A stretch of 6,705 bases of DNA from Chloroflexota bacterium (lineage in GTDB: Bacteria > Chloroflexota > Dehalococcoidia > Lucifugimonadales > UBA3495): positions 1-6,705 of the forward strand of contig JADFPM010000148.1 of assembly GCA_022562335.1 (NCBI GenBank), in the 5' to 3' direction. The notes under the pieces were generated by a model. The model did no database searches. It saw only the letters and a program-made list of their open reading frames with translations, and was not told the origin of the DNA. Positions 1-6,357 of the stretch are shown here, piece by piece (the first letter of the stretch is position 1; the number at the start of each line of letters is the position of its first letter). Position numbers and translations under genes: made by a program.

Positions 1-372
1 CCCCGCGGCCGTCAGCAGGTCGGCCACCAACCGGGCGGTTATGGGCACCCGGGGTTGGTCCTTCTTATCGGTGCGGCCGTATCCGTAGTAGGGGACCACC
101 GCCGTGATGCGCCCGGCCGACGCCCGTTTGCAGGCGTCGATCATGATCAACAGTTCCATCAGGTTGTCGTTGACCGGGTAGCAGGTGGGTTGGACGATGA
201 ATACGTCCCTCTGGCGTATATTCTCCTTGATGCGGACAAAGGTGTTGTCGTTGGCGAATTTGAACACTTCCGCTTCCCCAAGGGGAATGTCCAGGTATTC
301 ACATACCGACTTGGCCAGCTCCGGATGGGCGTTGCCGGTGAAAACCTTTAGTTCGTCGAGGACCGGATTCAT
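1..372 (-). CDS. prs: Ribose-phosphate pyrophosphokinase (PRPP synthetase), N-terminal part, cut by window edge
   Basis: The enzyme makes PRPP from ribose 5-phosphate and ATP in the cytoplasm, feeding purine, pyrimidine, NAD, histidine and tryptophan synthesis. Only the first 124 residues are visible; the family is about 310-320 long, so the PRPP-binding and C-terminal parts lie outside the window. Recognition rests on LKVFTGNAHPELA near the start (residues 8-20), PVNDNLMELL (66-75), RASAGRITAVVPYYGYGR (83-100) and the basic stretch ending RVPITARLVADLL (108-120), which matches the family's conserved catalytic flexible-loop region. The usual F-S-D-G-E adenine-contact motif reads F-A-N-D-N (39-43), an Asn-rich variant. 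The ATG at 372-370 shares its A with the TGA of the upstream crotonase gene (TGATG). A GGGG-rich ribosome site lies just upstream inside that gene, so translation is probably coupled. Family assignment is very secure. Confidence 0.96.
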   Translation of the reverse strand, partial: MNPVLDELKVFTGNAHPELAKSVCEYLDIPLGEAEVFKFANDNTFVRIKENIRQRDVFIVQPTCYPVNDNLMELLIMIDACKRASAGRITAVVPYYGYGRTDKKDQPRVPITARLVADLLTAAG

Positions 373-1190
373 CACGCACCCCTATACACTGGTTTCCTGG
401 ATTCTCGAATGGCAGACGTTCCCTCCAGATGGTCTTTGGAGGTCAAGGTTATGGTCTCGGCGGCGGCGGCCATCTTCATCGCCGTGTCCAGGTCAAATTC
501 CAGCCCCTTATACAGCATCAACTTGGACAGGCGGATGGCGATGGGAGGGCCGCAAGCGATCTTCTCCGCCATCTCCATGGTGACTTTTTCCAGGTCTTCT
601 TGGGGAACCAACTTGTTTAGGAAACCCAGCCGGTAGGCTTCTTCAGCCTCTAGGAAGTCGCCGGTGAACAACAATTCTGCCGCCTTGCCAATGCTGCCCA
701 ACATCCTGGGATACAGCCAGGTGCCGCCGAAACCGGGGAACAGGCCGATGCGGACGTAGGCAACCATGAAGCGGGCCTGGGGCGAACCGATACGGATGTC
801 GCAGGCGCAGGCGATGTCGAATCCGGCGCCCACGGCCGAGCCGTTGACCATGGCGATGACCGGTTTTTCCATGCGCTGGAGGCACAGCATGAACCGCTGC
901 ACTTTTCGAAACCCCCGGCGGATATCGTCCACGTTTTCCGAGGCCCAATCCCCTGGCTCGGCGCCCCCAGGCAGGGATTCCAGGTCGCCGCCGGCGCAAA
1001 AGCTCCGGCCGGCCCCGGTGAGGATCAACACCCGGACCGAGTCGTCGGCCTCCACATCCTCCAGGGCGTCGCCAAGCTCTTCCATCGTGCTGTCGTTCAG
1101 GGCGTTGCGCTTGTCCGGACGGTTGAAGGTCAACCTGGCGATATGTGTGTCCGCGTCTTTTTCCAGGATTATGTTCTGGTAGCCGGGCAT
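372..1190 (-). CDS. Crotonase-fold enzyme (enoyl-CoA hydratase/isomerase family), exact reaction uncertain
   Basis: A 272-residue protein, the usual length for a single-domain crotonase. Visible family marks are FNRPDKRNALN (22-32), the first oxyanion-hole segment SFCAGGDL (63-70), KPVIAMVNGSAVGAGFDIA (109-127) and GLFPGFGGTWLYPRMLG (149-165). Such proteins act on acyl-CoA thioesters, polarising the carbonyl with two backbone NH groups. Aligned by eye to rat mitochondrial hydratase, the two catalytic glutamates (Glu144, Glu164) correspond to Asp125 and Tyr145. The Asp used by PaaG-type isomerases corresponds to Gly153. A plain 2-enoyl-CoA hydratase is therefore doubtful; isomerase, hydrolase or another crotonase activity is possible. 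The ATG at 1190 was chosen because GAGG lies about 6 bases upstream and the fold begins there; the longer open frame up to 1346 crosses the likely promoter. The gene leads an apparent pair with prs, although no metabolic link is obvious. Confidence 0.9.
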   Translation of the reverse strand: MPGYQNIILEKDADTHIARLTFNRPDKRNALNDSTMEELGDALEDVEADDSVRVLILTGAGRSFCAGGDLESLPGGAEPGDWASENVDDIRRGFRKVQRFMLCLQRMEKPVIAMVNGSAVGAGFDIACACDIRIGSPQARFMVAYVRIGLFPGFGGTWLYPRMLGSIGKAAELLFTGDFLEAEEAYRLGFLNKLVPQEDLEKVTMEMAEKIACGPPIAIRLSKLMLYKGLEFDLDTAMKMAAAAETITLTSKDHLEGTSAIRESRKPVYRGA

Positions 1191-1224
1191 GTTTATCCTC
1201 GGTGTTGGCTTCTGGGCAGTTGGG

Positions 1225-1233
1225 ATTATAGCA
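1225..1233 (-). promoter_or_regulatory. Extended -10 promoter for the crotonase-prs pair
   Basis: Read on the minus strand the bases are TGCTATAAT, a perfect TG-n-TATAAT extended -10 element for the housekeeping sigma factor. Upstream at the -35 distance is only a run of T (minus strand of 1248-1253), but extended -10 promoters tolerate a weak -35. Transcription would begin near 1218, giving a leader of about 28 bases that contains the GAGG ribosome site before the ATG at 1190. The box lies upstream of the chosen start and inside the longer open frame, which supports the shorter start. Confidence 0.7.
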
Positions 1234-1296
1234 TAGGCGTGGCAGGCAAAAAACCGGAGAGCTGATAGCCGTCCCAGAGCCCGAAACGGTGCTGCG

Positions 1297-1326
1297 CTTA
1301 CAAGCAATGCCGTTGTAATGTATGAT
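1297..1326 (+). promoter_or_regulatory. Probable promoter for thrC
   Basis: A -35-like CTTACA (1297-1302, four of six consensus bases) is followed by an 18-base spacer and TATGAT (1321-1326, five of six). Initiation near 1333 would leave a leader of about 70 bases before the GTG start. An in-frame ATG at 1322 lies within this -10 box and so could not be the start if the promoter is used. No riboswitch or attenuator structure was recognised in the leader. The call rests on consensus match and position only. Confidence 0.45.
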
Positions 1327-1383
1327 ATTCGGCGGTGAATCGTCACCCCTGACCGCCCTGACCCAACCGGCCCTATCCCTTCT

Positions 1384-1392
1384 AGGTGGAGG
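1384..1392 (+). promoter_or_regulatory. Ribosome binding site that decides the thrC start
   Basis: AGGTGGAGG contains a strong anti-16S match (GGAGG, 1388-1392), ten bases before GTG at 1403. The spacing is slightly long but acceptable. The conserved zinc-ribbon start of the protein begins only a few codons later, which supports this GTG over the ATG at 1322. Confidence 0.6.
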
Positions 1393-1402
1393 TTGCCGCC
1401 CC

Positions 1403-2581
1403 GTGGCTAGTTATCTGGACCACTTGGAATGCACCCAATGCGGGAAGTCTTACCCCAGCAATCAACTCATCGGCGTGAGCCCCTGTTGTGGCAAGGTCCT
1501 GTTTGCCCGCTACGATCTAGCCAAGATGCGCCGCGAAGTCGACCGGGACGCGCTGGCAGGCCGCCCGGCGAATATGTGGCAGTTCGAGGAATTGTTGCCG
1601 GTGGGAGACCCTGAGCGGATAGTCACCCTTGGCGAGGGCGGCACGCCCTTGCTGAAGGCTCCGGAATTGGGACGCCGGTTGGGCCTGGGCCACCTTTACA
1701 TCAAAGAGGAAGGGCTCAACCCCACGGGGACATTCAAGGCGCGGGGAATCTCAGCCGCGGTGTCCCGGGCCATCGAATTGGGCGCGCCGGGGTTCACCAT
1801 GCCCTCGGCTGGGAACGCGGCCGGAGCGGCGGCGGCCTACTGCGCCAGGGCCGGGCTGAGAGCCAAGGTATTCATGCCCCAGGACGTTCCCGATACCAAC
1901 AAGAAAGAGTGTATCCTGGCCGGCTCTGAGGTGAACCTGGTGGAGGGCCTCATCAACGACGCCGGGCGCGAGGCCGTGGCGGTGGCAAAAGAGCAGAACC
2001 TGTTCGACCTGTCCACGTTGAAGGAACCATACCGGGCCGAAGGGAAAAAGACCATGGGCCTGGAGATAGCCATGCAACTGGGGTGGAAGCTCCCCAGCGC
2101 CATCATCTATCCCACCGGCGGCGGCACCGGCATCATCGGCATGCACAAGGGCTTTCAAGAGCTGCGGGAACTGGGATGGATCGATGGTCCCCAGCCCAAA
2201 TTCATCGCGGTGCAGGCCACCGGTTGCCAGCCCATCGTCCAGGCTTTCCAGCAGGGTAAAGAGGTTTCCGAACCGTGGCAAAACGCCGCCACGCTGGCCG
2301 ACGGGCTCCGCGTGCCCTCGCCCTTTGCCGATTACCTGATACTGGCCGCCATCCGCGAGACCGGCGGCACCGCGTTGGCCGTGGAGGACTCGGAGATGGT
2401 GGATGCGATGTACGAGATGGCCACCGCCGAAGGCATCATAGCTTGCCCCGAAGGCGCCGCCACCCTGGTGGCCCTGAAACGGTTGGTCAAGGAGGGTTTT
2501 TTGGGGCCCGAAGAAACCATCGTGCTGCTCAACACTGGATCTGGGTACAAATACCTGCACCTGATCAAAGACAAGGTTTGA
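1403..2581 (+). CDS. thrC: Threonine synthase (PLP-dependent, zinc-ribbon form)
   Basis: It converts O-phosphohomoserine to threonine and phosphate, the last step of threonine synthesis, in the cytoplasm. The 392-residue product opens with a zinc-ribbon-like segment (Cys10 and Cys13, then Cys28-Cys29 before FARYDL). The PLP domain follows: LGEGGTPLLKAP (76-87), NPTGTFKARG (106-115) with Lys112 as the predicted Schiff-base lysine, SAGNAAGAAAAY (135-146), and the glycine-rich phosphate loop PTGGGTGIIGMHK (237-249). CPEGAATLVAL (348-358) and NTGSGYKYL (377-385) lie near the C-terminus. The GTG start follows GGAGG and fits the usual protein start. Related PLP lyases such as threonine dehydratase or cysteate synthase share the fold, but the ribbon plus GGGTGIIGM pattern is typical of threonine synthase. 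The second zinc knuckle is S-P-C-C-G rather than the common C-P-x-C-G. Confidence 0.93.
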   Translation: MASYLDHLECTQCGKSYPSNQLIGVSPCCGKVLFARYDLAKMRREVDRDALAGRPANMWQFEELLPVGDPERIVTLGEGGTPLLKAPELGRRLGLGHLYIKEEGLNPTGTFKARGISAAVSRAIELGAPGFTMPSAGNAAGAAAAYCARAGLRAKVFMPQDVPDTNKKECILAGSEVNLVEGLINDAGREAVAVAKEQNLFDLSTLKEPYRAEGKKTMGLEIAMQLGWKLPSAIIYPTGGGTGIIGMHKGFQELRELGWIDGPQPKFIAVQATGCQPIVQAFQQGKEVSEPWQNAATLADGLRVPSPFADYLILAAIRETGGTALAVEDSEMVDAMYEMATAEGIIACPEGAATLVALKRLVKEGFLGPEETIVLLNTGSGYKYLHLIKDKV

Positions 2582-2589
2582 TTTAAAAT
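2561..2589 (+). promoter_or_regulatory. Weak candidate promoter for ispH at the end of thrC
   Basis: CTGATC (2561-2566, three of six -35 bases), a 17-base spacer and TAAAAT (2584-2589, five of six -10 bases) straddle the thrC stop. The spacing is ideal but the -35 is poor, so ispH may simply be read through from thrC. No hairpin with a T run that would end thrC transcription is visible in 2582-2652. Confidence 0.22.
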
Positions 2590-2640
2590 GCATTCGGATC
2601 ACGCAGATTCTGGTTGCAGCAGCCGTGCCGCGGGCCATTG

Positions 2641-2645
2641 GGAGG
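2641..2645 (+). promoter_or_regulatory. Ribosome binding site that decides the ispH TTG start
   Basis: GGAGG sits seven bases before TTG at 2653. It would lie inside the coding sequence if the earlier in-frame TTG at 2614 were used. The protein from 2653 starts MEVMLSSPRGFC, placing the first cluster cysteine at residue 12, as in E. coli IspH. Confidence 0.7.
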
Positions 2646-2652
2646 AAAATCG

Positions 2653-3558
2653 TTGGAAGTGATGCTTAGTTCCCCCAGGGGTTTTTGCGCCGGGGTGGTT
2701 CGGGCCGTTGAAGTGGTGGAGATCTGCCTGGAGAAATATGGGTCTCCCGTGTACGTCAAGCATCAGATCGTCCACAACCCCCACGTGGTCGCCGACCTGG
2801 AGCTAAAGGGGGCGATCACGGTGGAGACCATTGAGGAGATTCCCCCTGGTTCCACCGTGGTGTTTTCGGCTCACGGCTCTCCCCCAGAGGATTTTGAAAA
2901 GGCGAAAGAGCGCGGCTTGCGGGTGATAGATGCCGTTTGCCCCCTGGTGACCAGGGTTCATAACGAGGCCAAAAAGTATCACAAAGAGGGTAAAAAGGTT
3001 CTTCTGGTGGGACACCGGGGGCACCAAGAGGTCCGCGGGACCATGGGCCAGGTGGAAATGATCCTGGTCGACGACACCGCCGGCTCCCAGATCCCCGAGT
3101 TTCCGGATGATGCCGAGGTCGCTGTCCTGACCCAAACCACCCTTTCGGTGGGCGACACGGCCGAAGCCATAAAAGCCATCAAGGAACGTTACTCCGGAGC
3201 GGTGGTGCGCAACGACATTTGCTACGCCACCACCAACCGTCAGGAGGCGGTGACCAAGATGGCCCATCTGGTGGATCTGGTGCTGGTGATCGGCGCTCAG
3301 AACAGTTCCAACTGCAACCGCCTGCGGGAGGTGGCCGAAGCCAATGGCGTGCCGTCATACCTGATCAACGGCCCGCAGGAGATCGACCAGCGGTGGCTGG
3401 AAGGCATAAAAAAGGTGGGGATCACCTCCGGCGCGTCCACGCCGGAAGTGTTGGTGGAGCAGGTCATTGAAGCCTTGGCGCCGGAAAAGGTCACCTTGTT
3501 GAACGGAGCGGACGAGGACGTATCGTTTACCCTTCCCCGTGAACTGCGCAAACGATGA
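2653..3558 (+). CDS. ispH: 4-hydroxy-3-methylbut-2-enyl diphosphate reductase
   Basis: This is the last enzyme of the non-mevalonate (MEP) isoprenoid pathway. It reduces HMBPP to IPP and DMAPP using an oxygen-sensitive iron-sulfur cluster. The 301-residue product has the full family set: cluster ligands Cys12 (SPRGFCAGV), Cys96 (DAVCPLVT) and Cys190 (NDICYATTNRQ). It also has the diphosphate-binding histidines His41 (IVHNPHVV), His74 (SAHGSPP) and His124, the proton-relay Glu126 (GHQEVRGTMGQ), TQTTLSV (160-166), NSSNCNRL (217-224) and Ser262 (TSGASTPE). TTG at 2653 was preferred over TTG 2614 and ATG 2662 because of the GGAGG seven bases upstream and the family start. It follows thrC by 71 bases on the same strand. 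No key residue is missing, so the enzyme should be active. Confidence 0.97.
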   Translation: MEVMLSSPRGFCAGVVRAVEVVEICLEKYGSPVYVKHQIVHNPHVVADLELKGAITVETIEEIPPGSTVVFSAHGSPPEDFEKAKERGLRVIDAVCPLVTRVHNEAKKYHKEGKKVLLVGHRGHQEVRGTMGQVEMILVDDTAGSQIPEFPDDAEVAVLTQTTLSVGDTAEAIKAIKERYSGAVVRNDICYATTNRQEAVTKMAHLVDLVLVIGAQNSSNCNRLREVAEANGVPSYLINGPQEIDQRWLEGIKKVGITSGASTPEVLVEQVIEALAPEKVTLLNGADEDVSFTLPRELRKR

Positions 3559-3640
3559 AAGCTGCGCTGACGATGTCTTTCCGGTCTCCGCCCGGCCCCG
3601 TACTTGTACCCTTACCCACATGGGGACCATTTAAAATATA

Positions 3641-4693
3641 ATGTTCCGAACCGGCCAGGAACTGGATGGGCCGCTTTCCATCCGGCGGCGGGTTCTTTCC
3701 TTACCCACGTTGGTCTCCCTGGCGCTGGCCGCCGCGTTTCTGATATTTCTGGTCACCCGCTTCGAACTGGACCTCAGCGCCACCTGGTCCCACATCCGGG
3801 ACAGCAATCCATGGCTGGTGGCCGCGGCCTTCCTGGTTCACTACGCCACATTTCCCTTCCGGGGCGCCCGGTGGCAGAGGCTGCTAAGGAATATCCACGG
3901 GCAAGGCCAAACCCCCGGACCCCCGGCGTCCCCCGTGCCATCGATCTTTTACTGCAGCCAGTTGGTGCTGCTGGGTTGGTTTGTCAACTCGGTGGGCTGG
4001 TTTCGGCTGGGGGATGTCTACCGGGCCTACCTGTACCGGGTGGAACAAAGCGCCTCATTCTCGCGGACCATGGGGACCCTGCTAGCCGAGCGGATCCTGG
4101 ACGCCATTTTGGTAGCGGCGCTGTTGCTGGCCGTCACTCCGTTGCTGGTGAGTGGAGATAGCGTTTCGTGGGTTGTGGCCGCCACGGGGGTCGCGCTGGT
4201 TGTTATTCTGGGATTGGCTTTATTGGCGTTGGTCTGGGCCAGGTCCCTGGCGGACCGGGTACTTCCTGGTTGGTTGAGCGTCCGCTACCAGAGGTTCCGG
4301 GACGGCACCTTGGGCAGCTTTCAAAGGGTGCCCTTGCTGACGTGTTTGGGCCTGCTGGGATGGCTGGCTGAGGTTTTTCGCCTGTACCTGGTGGGGATGG
4401 CTCTGGGCGTGGACCTGAGTTTACCCATGGTGACCTTTGTGGCGCTGGCCAGCTCGTTGCTCACCCTGGCGCCCACACCCGGCGGGTTGGGCGTGGTGGA
4501 GTCGGGGGTCGTTGGGTTGGTGGTGCGCTTGTCGAGTCTCTCTTTTGATGCCGCCGCCGCCCTGGTGGTGGTGGACCGGGCCATCAGCTATCTGAGCATC
4601 ATCCTGCTGGGCGCGGTGCTGTTCTTGTTGCGCCAAGTGATCAAACCGGGTGGGGCGCCCACCACCGCGCCGGGTGCGGCTTCCGAACCATAA
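3641..4693 (+). CDS. Flippase-like polytopic membrane protein (UPF0104 / lysylphosphatidylglycerol synthase transmembrane-region family)
   Basis: A 350-residue integral membrane protein with about eight hydrophobic segments, near residues 21-39, 56-72, 101-120, 154-171, 176-199, 231-253, 262-298 (probably two) and 302-330. Family marks visible are GDVYRAYLY (124-132), AERILD (149-154), EVFRLY (244-249), the loop PTPGGLGVVESG (278-289) and VDRAISYL (311-318). Members of this family are linked to lipid handling, including the membrane half of MprF and proteins grouped with dolichol-phosphate mannosyl systems. No catalytic soluble domain is fused here, so it is not a complete MprF. Its position after ispH makes a polyprenyl or phospholipid substrate conceivable, but this is only inference. 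The ATG at 3641 has a poor ribosome site (GGGGA ending 14 bases upstream), so the exact start is less sure than the family. Confidence 0.82.
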   Translation: MFRTGQELDGPLSIRRRVLSLPTLVSLALAAAFLIFLVTRFELDLSATWSHIRDSNPWLVAAAFLVHYATFPFRGARWQRLLRNIHGQGQTPGPPASPVPSIFYCSQLVLLGWFVNSVGWFRLGDVYRAYLYRVEQSASFSRTMGTLLAERILDAILVAALLLAVTPLLVSGDSVSWVVAATGVALVVILGLALLALVWARSLADRVLPGWLSVRYQRFRDGTLGSFQRVPLLTCLGLLGWLAEVFRLYLVGMALGVDLSLPMVTFVALASSLLTLAPTPGGLGVVESGVVGLVVRLSSLSFDAAAALVVVDRAISYLSIILLGAVLFLLRQVIKPGGAPTTAPGAASEP

Positions 4694-4772
4694 CCCCTGG
4701 AAACGCAGCAGACGCTGCCGCTGCCGGACCAACGGCATTGGAGGCGGCGAACCACCCGATTTGGAGCGTGTG

Positions 4773-5144
4773 ATGCTTTACACCGCCAGCTATTACGTCC
4801 CGGAAGACTGGCACGGTCAGGCGTACCGGGTTTCCAGGGGCCATCCCCGGGGCCGGAAAACACAATGGGAGACTTTGCCGTTCCTGTACCCCACTCGGGA
4901 GTTGCTCAAAGCCTATCAGGCGGGGGCCATGGACTTTACCGGGCTGGAAACAGAGTACCGGGGCGAATTGGCCGTGAGCCGCCTGGGGGTGCCGGAGTTT
5001 CAGGAGTGGCTTGACGGGGCGGCGTCCCAAGGCGATTTCACCCTGCTCTGCTTCGAAAAGGCGGAACAGCCGTGCCACCGCAGGATTCTAGGCCGGTGGT
5101 TGCTGGAGACGGTCCCGTCGTTGAGATTGGGGGCGTTGAAGTAG
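4773..5144 (+). CDS. DUF488 family protein, function unknown
   Basis: A 123-residue soluble protein starting MLYTASYYVPEDW. The recognisable part is the C-terminal block FTLLCFEKAEQPCHRRIL (89-106), with the C-x-E...C-H-R arrangement (Cys93, Glu95, Cys101, His102, Arg103) that marks the DUF488 family. The spaced cysteines and histidine could bind a metal or form a reactive site, but no established biochemical role is known to me. The open frame extends back to 4650. The ATG at 4773 was chosen because GGAG (4763-4766) is six bases upstream and the upstream reading is Arg/Pro-rich and overlaps the membrane protein gene. It follows that gene by 79 bases and probably shares its transcript. The next gene is convergent. 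No convincing terminator hairpin with a T run was found in 5145-5220. Confidence 0.8.
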   Translation: MLYTASYYVPEDWHGQAYRVSRGHPRGRKTQWETLPFLYPTRELLKAYQAGAMDFTGLETEYRGELAVSRLGVPEFQEWLDGAASQGDFTLLCFEKAEQPCHRRILGRWLLETVPSLRLGALK

Positions 5145-5220
5145 CTCTGGGGCTCAACCGAATCTATCGGACCTCTTCTCTTGAGTGGCCTATGGATCTC
5201 TGAATGTTTTTACCTGGTTT

Positions 5221-6213
5221 CTACCACTCGGACCGGGGCGGCCGCTCCATCAGTTGGGCCACGGCGTCTTGGGGAGAAAGCCCCTCGAACAGCACCCGGT
5301 GGGTGGTTTGGGCGATGGGCATTTCCACGTCCAGGTCCTTCGCCATGGCCAGGGCGGCATTGGTCGTGTTTACGCCTTCGGCCACGTTGTCCATGGTCCC
5401 GCGTATCTCTGGCCAGCTGAGGCCCTCGGCCAGCTGCCGCCCCACGGAATGGTTGCGGCTCAGGCGGCTGGAGCAGGTGGCCACCAGATCTCCCAGCCCG
5501 GCCAGCCCGGCGAAGGTCAACGGTTTGGCCCCGGCGGCCACCCCCAACCGGGTGATCTCGGCCAGTCCCCGGGTGATGAACGCGGCCTTGGCGTTGTCGC
5601 CGGCGTCCAAACCGTCGGCAATGCCGGCGCCCAACGCGATGATGTTTTTCAATGCGCCGCCCAGTTCCACGCCGATCACGTCGTCGCTGGTGTACACCCG
5701 GAAGGTGTTGGACATGAGTATGTCCTGGGCCACCCGGCAATGATCCGGGTCTTGCCCCGCCACCACGGTGGACGAAAGCTTGCCACGTATGATCTCTTGG
5801 GCCAGGTTTGGCCCTGACAGCACGCAAATGCCGGGATGGAGATGGGCGGGCAACTCCTCTTCCATGACCTGGCTCATACGCTTGCCCTGGGGCAGTTCCA
5901 GGCCCTTGGCGGCGCTTAAGATGGTGGCGCCGGAGGATATGGCCTCGCTCACCCGGCTGAGGTTTGGCCGAAAGTGTTCCGATGGAACGGCCAGGATGAT
6001 CAATTCCGCCGGGGAGATGGCCTGGCCGACGTCACTGCTTACCGTTAGGGATTCGGGGAAGGGGACCCCCGGCAGGAACCGGGAGTGCTGCCGTTGGGCA
6101 TTCAGCTCTTGGGCCTCGGCCTCGCTCCTGGCCAACAGGGTCACCGGACGGTCTCTAGCCGCCAAGATCACGGCCAGGGTCGTCCCCCAAGTCGTAGCGC
6201 CCACGATGGCCAC
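5221..6213 (-). CDS. gpsA: Glycerol-3-phosphate dehydrogenase [NAD(P)+]
   Basis: It reduces dihydroxyacetone phosphate to sn-glycerol 3-phosphate for phospholipid synthesis, in the cytoplasm. From GTG at 6213 the product is 330 residues, close to the family's 330-340. Visible marks are the Rossmann loop VGATTWGTTLA (4-14), LAVPSEHF (74-81), SAAKGLE (100-106), SGPNLAQEI (133-141), ELGGALKNIIALGAGIADG (183-201) with predicted catalytic Lys189, NAKAAFITRGLAEI (207-220) and GLAGLGDLVATC (236-247) with SRNHSVG (252-258). The coenzyme loop lacks the middle glycine of G-x-G-x-x-G. GTG 6213 is the first canonical start, but it leaves almost no first beta strand and has no ribosome site. The frame stays open upstream to a TAG at 6264-6262, and a CTG at 6240 follows a GGAG by five bases, so the true N-terminus may be about nine residues longer. 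It lies downstream of plsY, which uses its product. Confidence 0.95.
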   Translation of the reverse strand: MAIVGATTWGTTLAVILAARDRPVTLLARSEAEAQELNAQRQHSRFLPGVPFPESLTVSSDVGQAISPAELIILAVPSEHFRPNLSRVSEAISSGATILSAAKGLELPQGKRMSQVMEEELPAHLHPGICVLSGPNLAQEIIRGKLSSTVVAGQDPDHCRVAQDILMSNTFRVYTSDDVIGVELGGALKNIIALGAGIADGLDAGDNAKAAFITRGLAEITRLGVAAGAKPLTFAGLAGLGDLVATCSSRLSRNHSVGRQLAEGLSWPEIRGTMDNVAEGVNTTNAALAMAKDLDVEMPIAQTTHRVLFEGLSPQDAVAQLMERPPRSEW

Positions 6214-6242
6214 GCTGGATTTCAGGGCCGGCGGATTCAGAT

Positions 6243-6249
6243 CCTCTCC
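6243..6249 (-). promoter_or_regulatory. Ribosome binding site upstream of gpsA
   Basis: The minus strand reads GGAGAGG here, about 29 bases before GTG 6213 but only a few bases before an in-frame CTG at 6240-6238. It is the only strong ribosome site in the region. This argues that translation starts with a non-standard codon upstream of GTG 6213, with the extra residues NPPALKSS leading into VAIVG. Confidence 0.45.
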
Positions 6250-6357
6250 GGGGAGAACCGGCTATTGATGCCAAATCTCAGGCTGGCCGGGGAGCGAAGT
6301 TTCATGGAATGTACCTGGAATCAGCCTGAAATTGGCCTGGGATCAAATTTGTCCACC

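Noticed and set aside
1191..1346. N-terminal extension of the crotonase frame up to an ATG at 1346
   Set aside because: The extra 52 residues lie outside the crotonase fold, cross a perfect extended -10 box and lack a ribosome site, while GAGG precedes the ATG at 1190.
1751..2638. Long minus-strand open frame opposite thrC
   Set aside because: It is the antisense shadow of a well-conserved gene; its translation is rich in Gly, His and Arg with no recognisable motif, as expected from GC-rich codon bias.
2803..3267. Minus-strand open frame opposite ispH
   Set aside because: Shadow of ispH, whose plus-strand reading has every catalytic residue; no ribosome site or motif supports the reverse frame.
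3637..3642. Perfect TATAAT just before the membrane protein gene
   Set aside because: It overlaps the ATG at 3641, has no TG extension and only a poor -35 (TTACCC with a 19-base spacer). Using it would drop the start codon from the transcript, so it is probably chance in an A/T-rich patch.
4705..4718. GCAGC-AGAC-GCTGC hairpin after the membrane protein gene
   Set aside because: Five base pairs with no following T run, in a GC-rich gap; too weak to call a terminator.
5151..5220. Possible bidirectional terminator between the convergent DUF488 and gpsA genes
   Set aside because: GGCTCAA (5151-5157) and TTGAG (5181-5185) pair over only five bases across a long loop, and the T run at about 5207-5211 has no adjacent stable stem.
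5185..5817. Plus-strand open frames opposite gpsA
   Set aside because: They mirror gpsA codons and show repetitive low-information composition; gpsA itself carries all family motifs.
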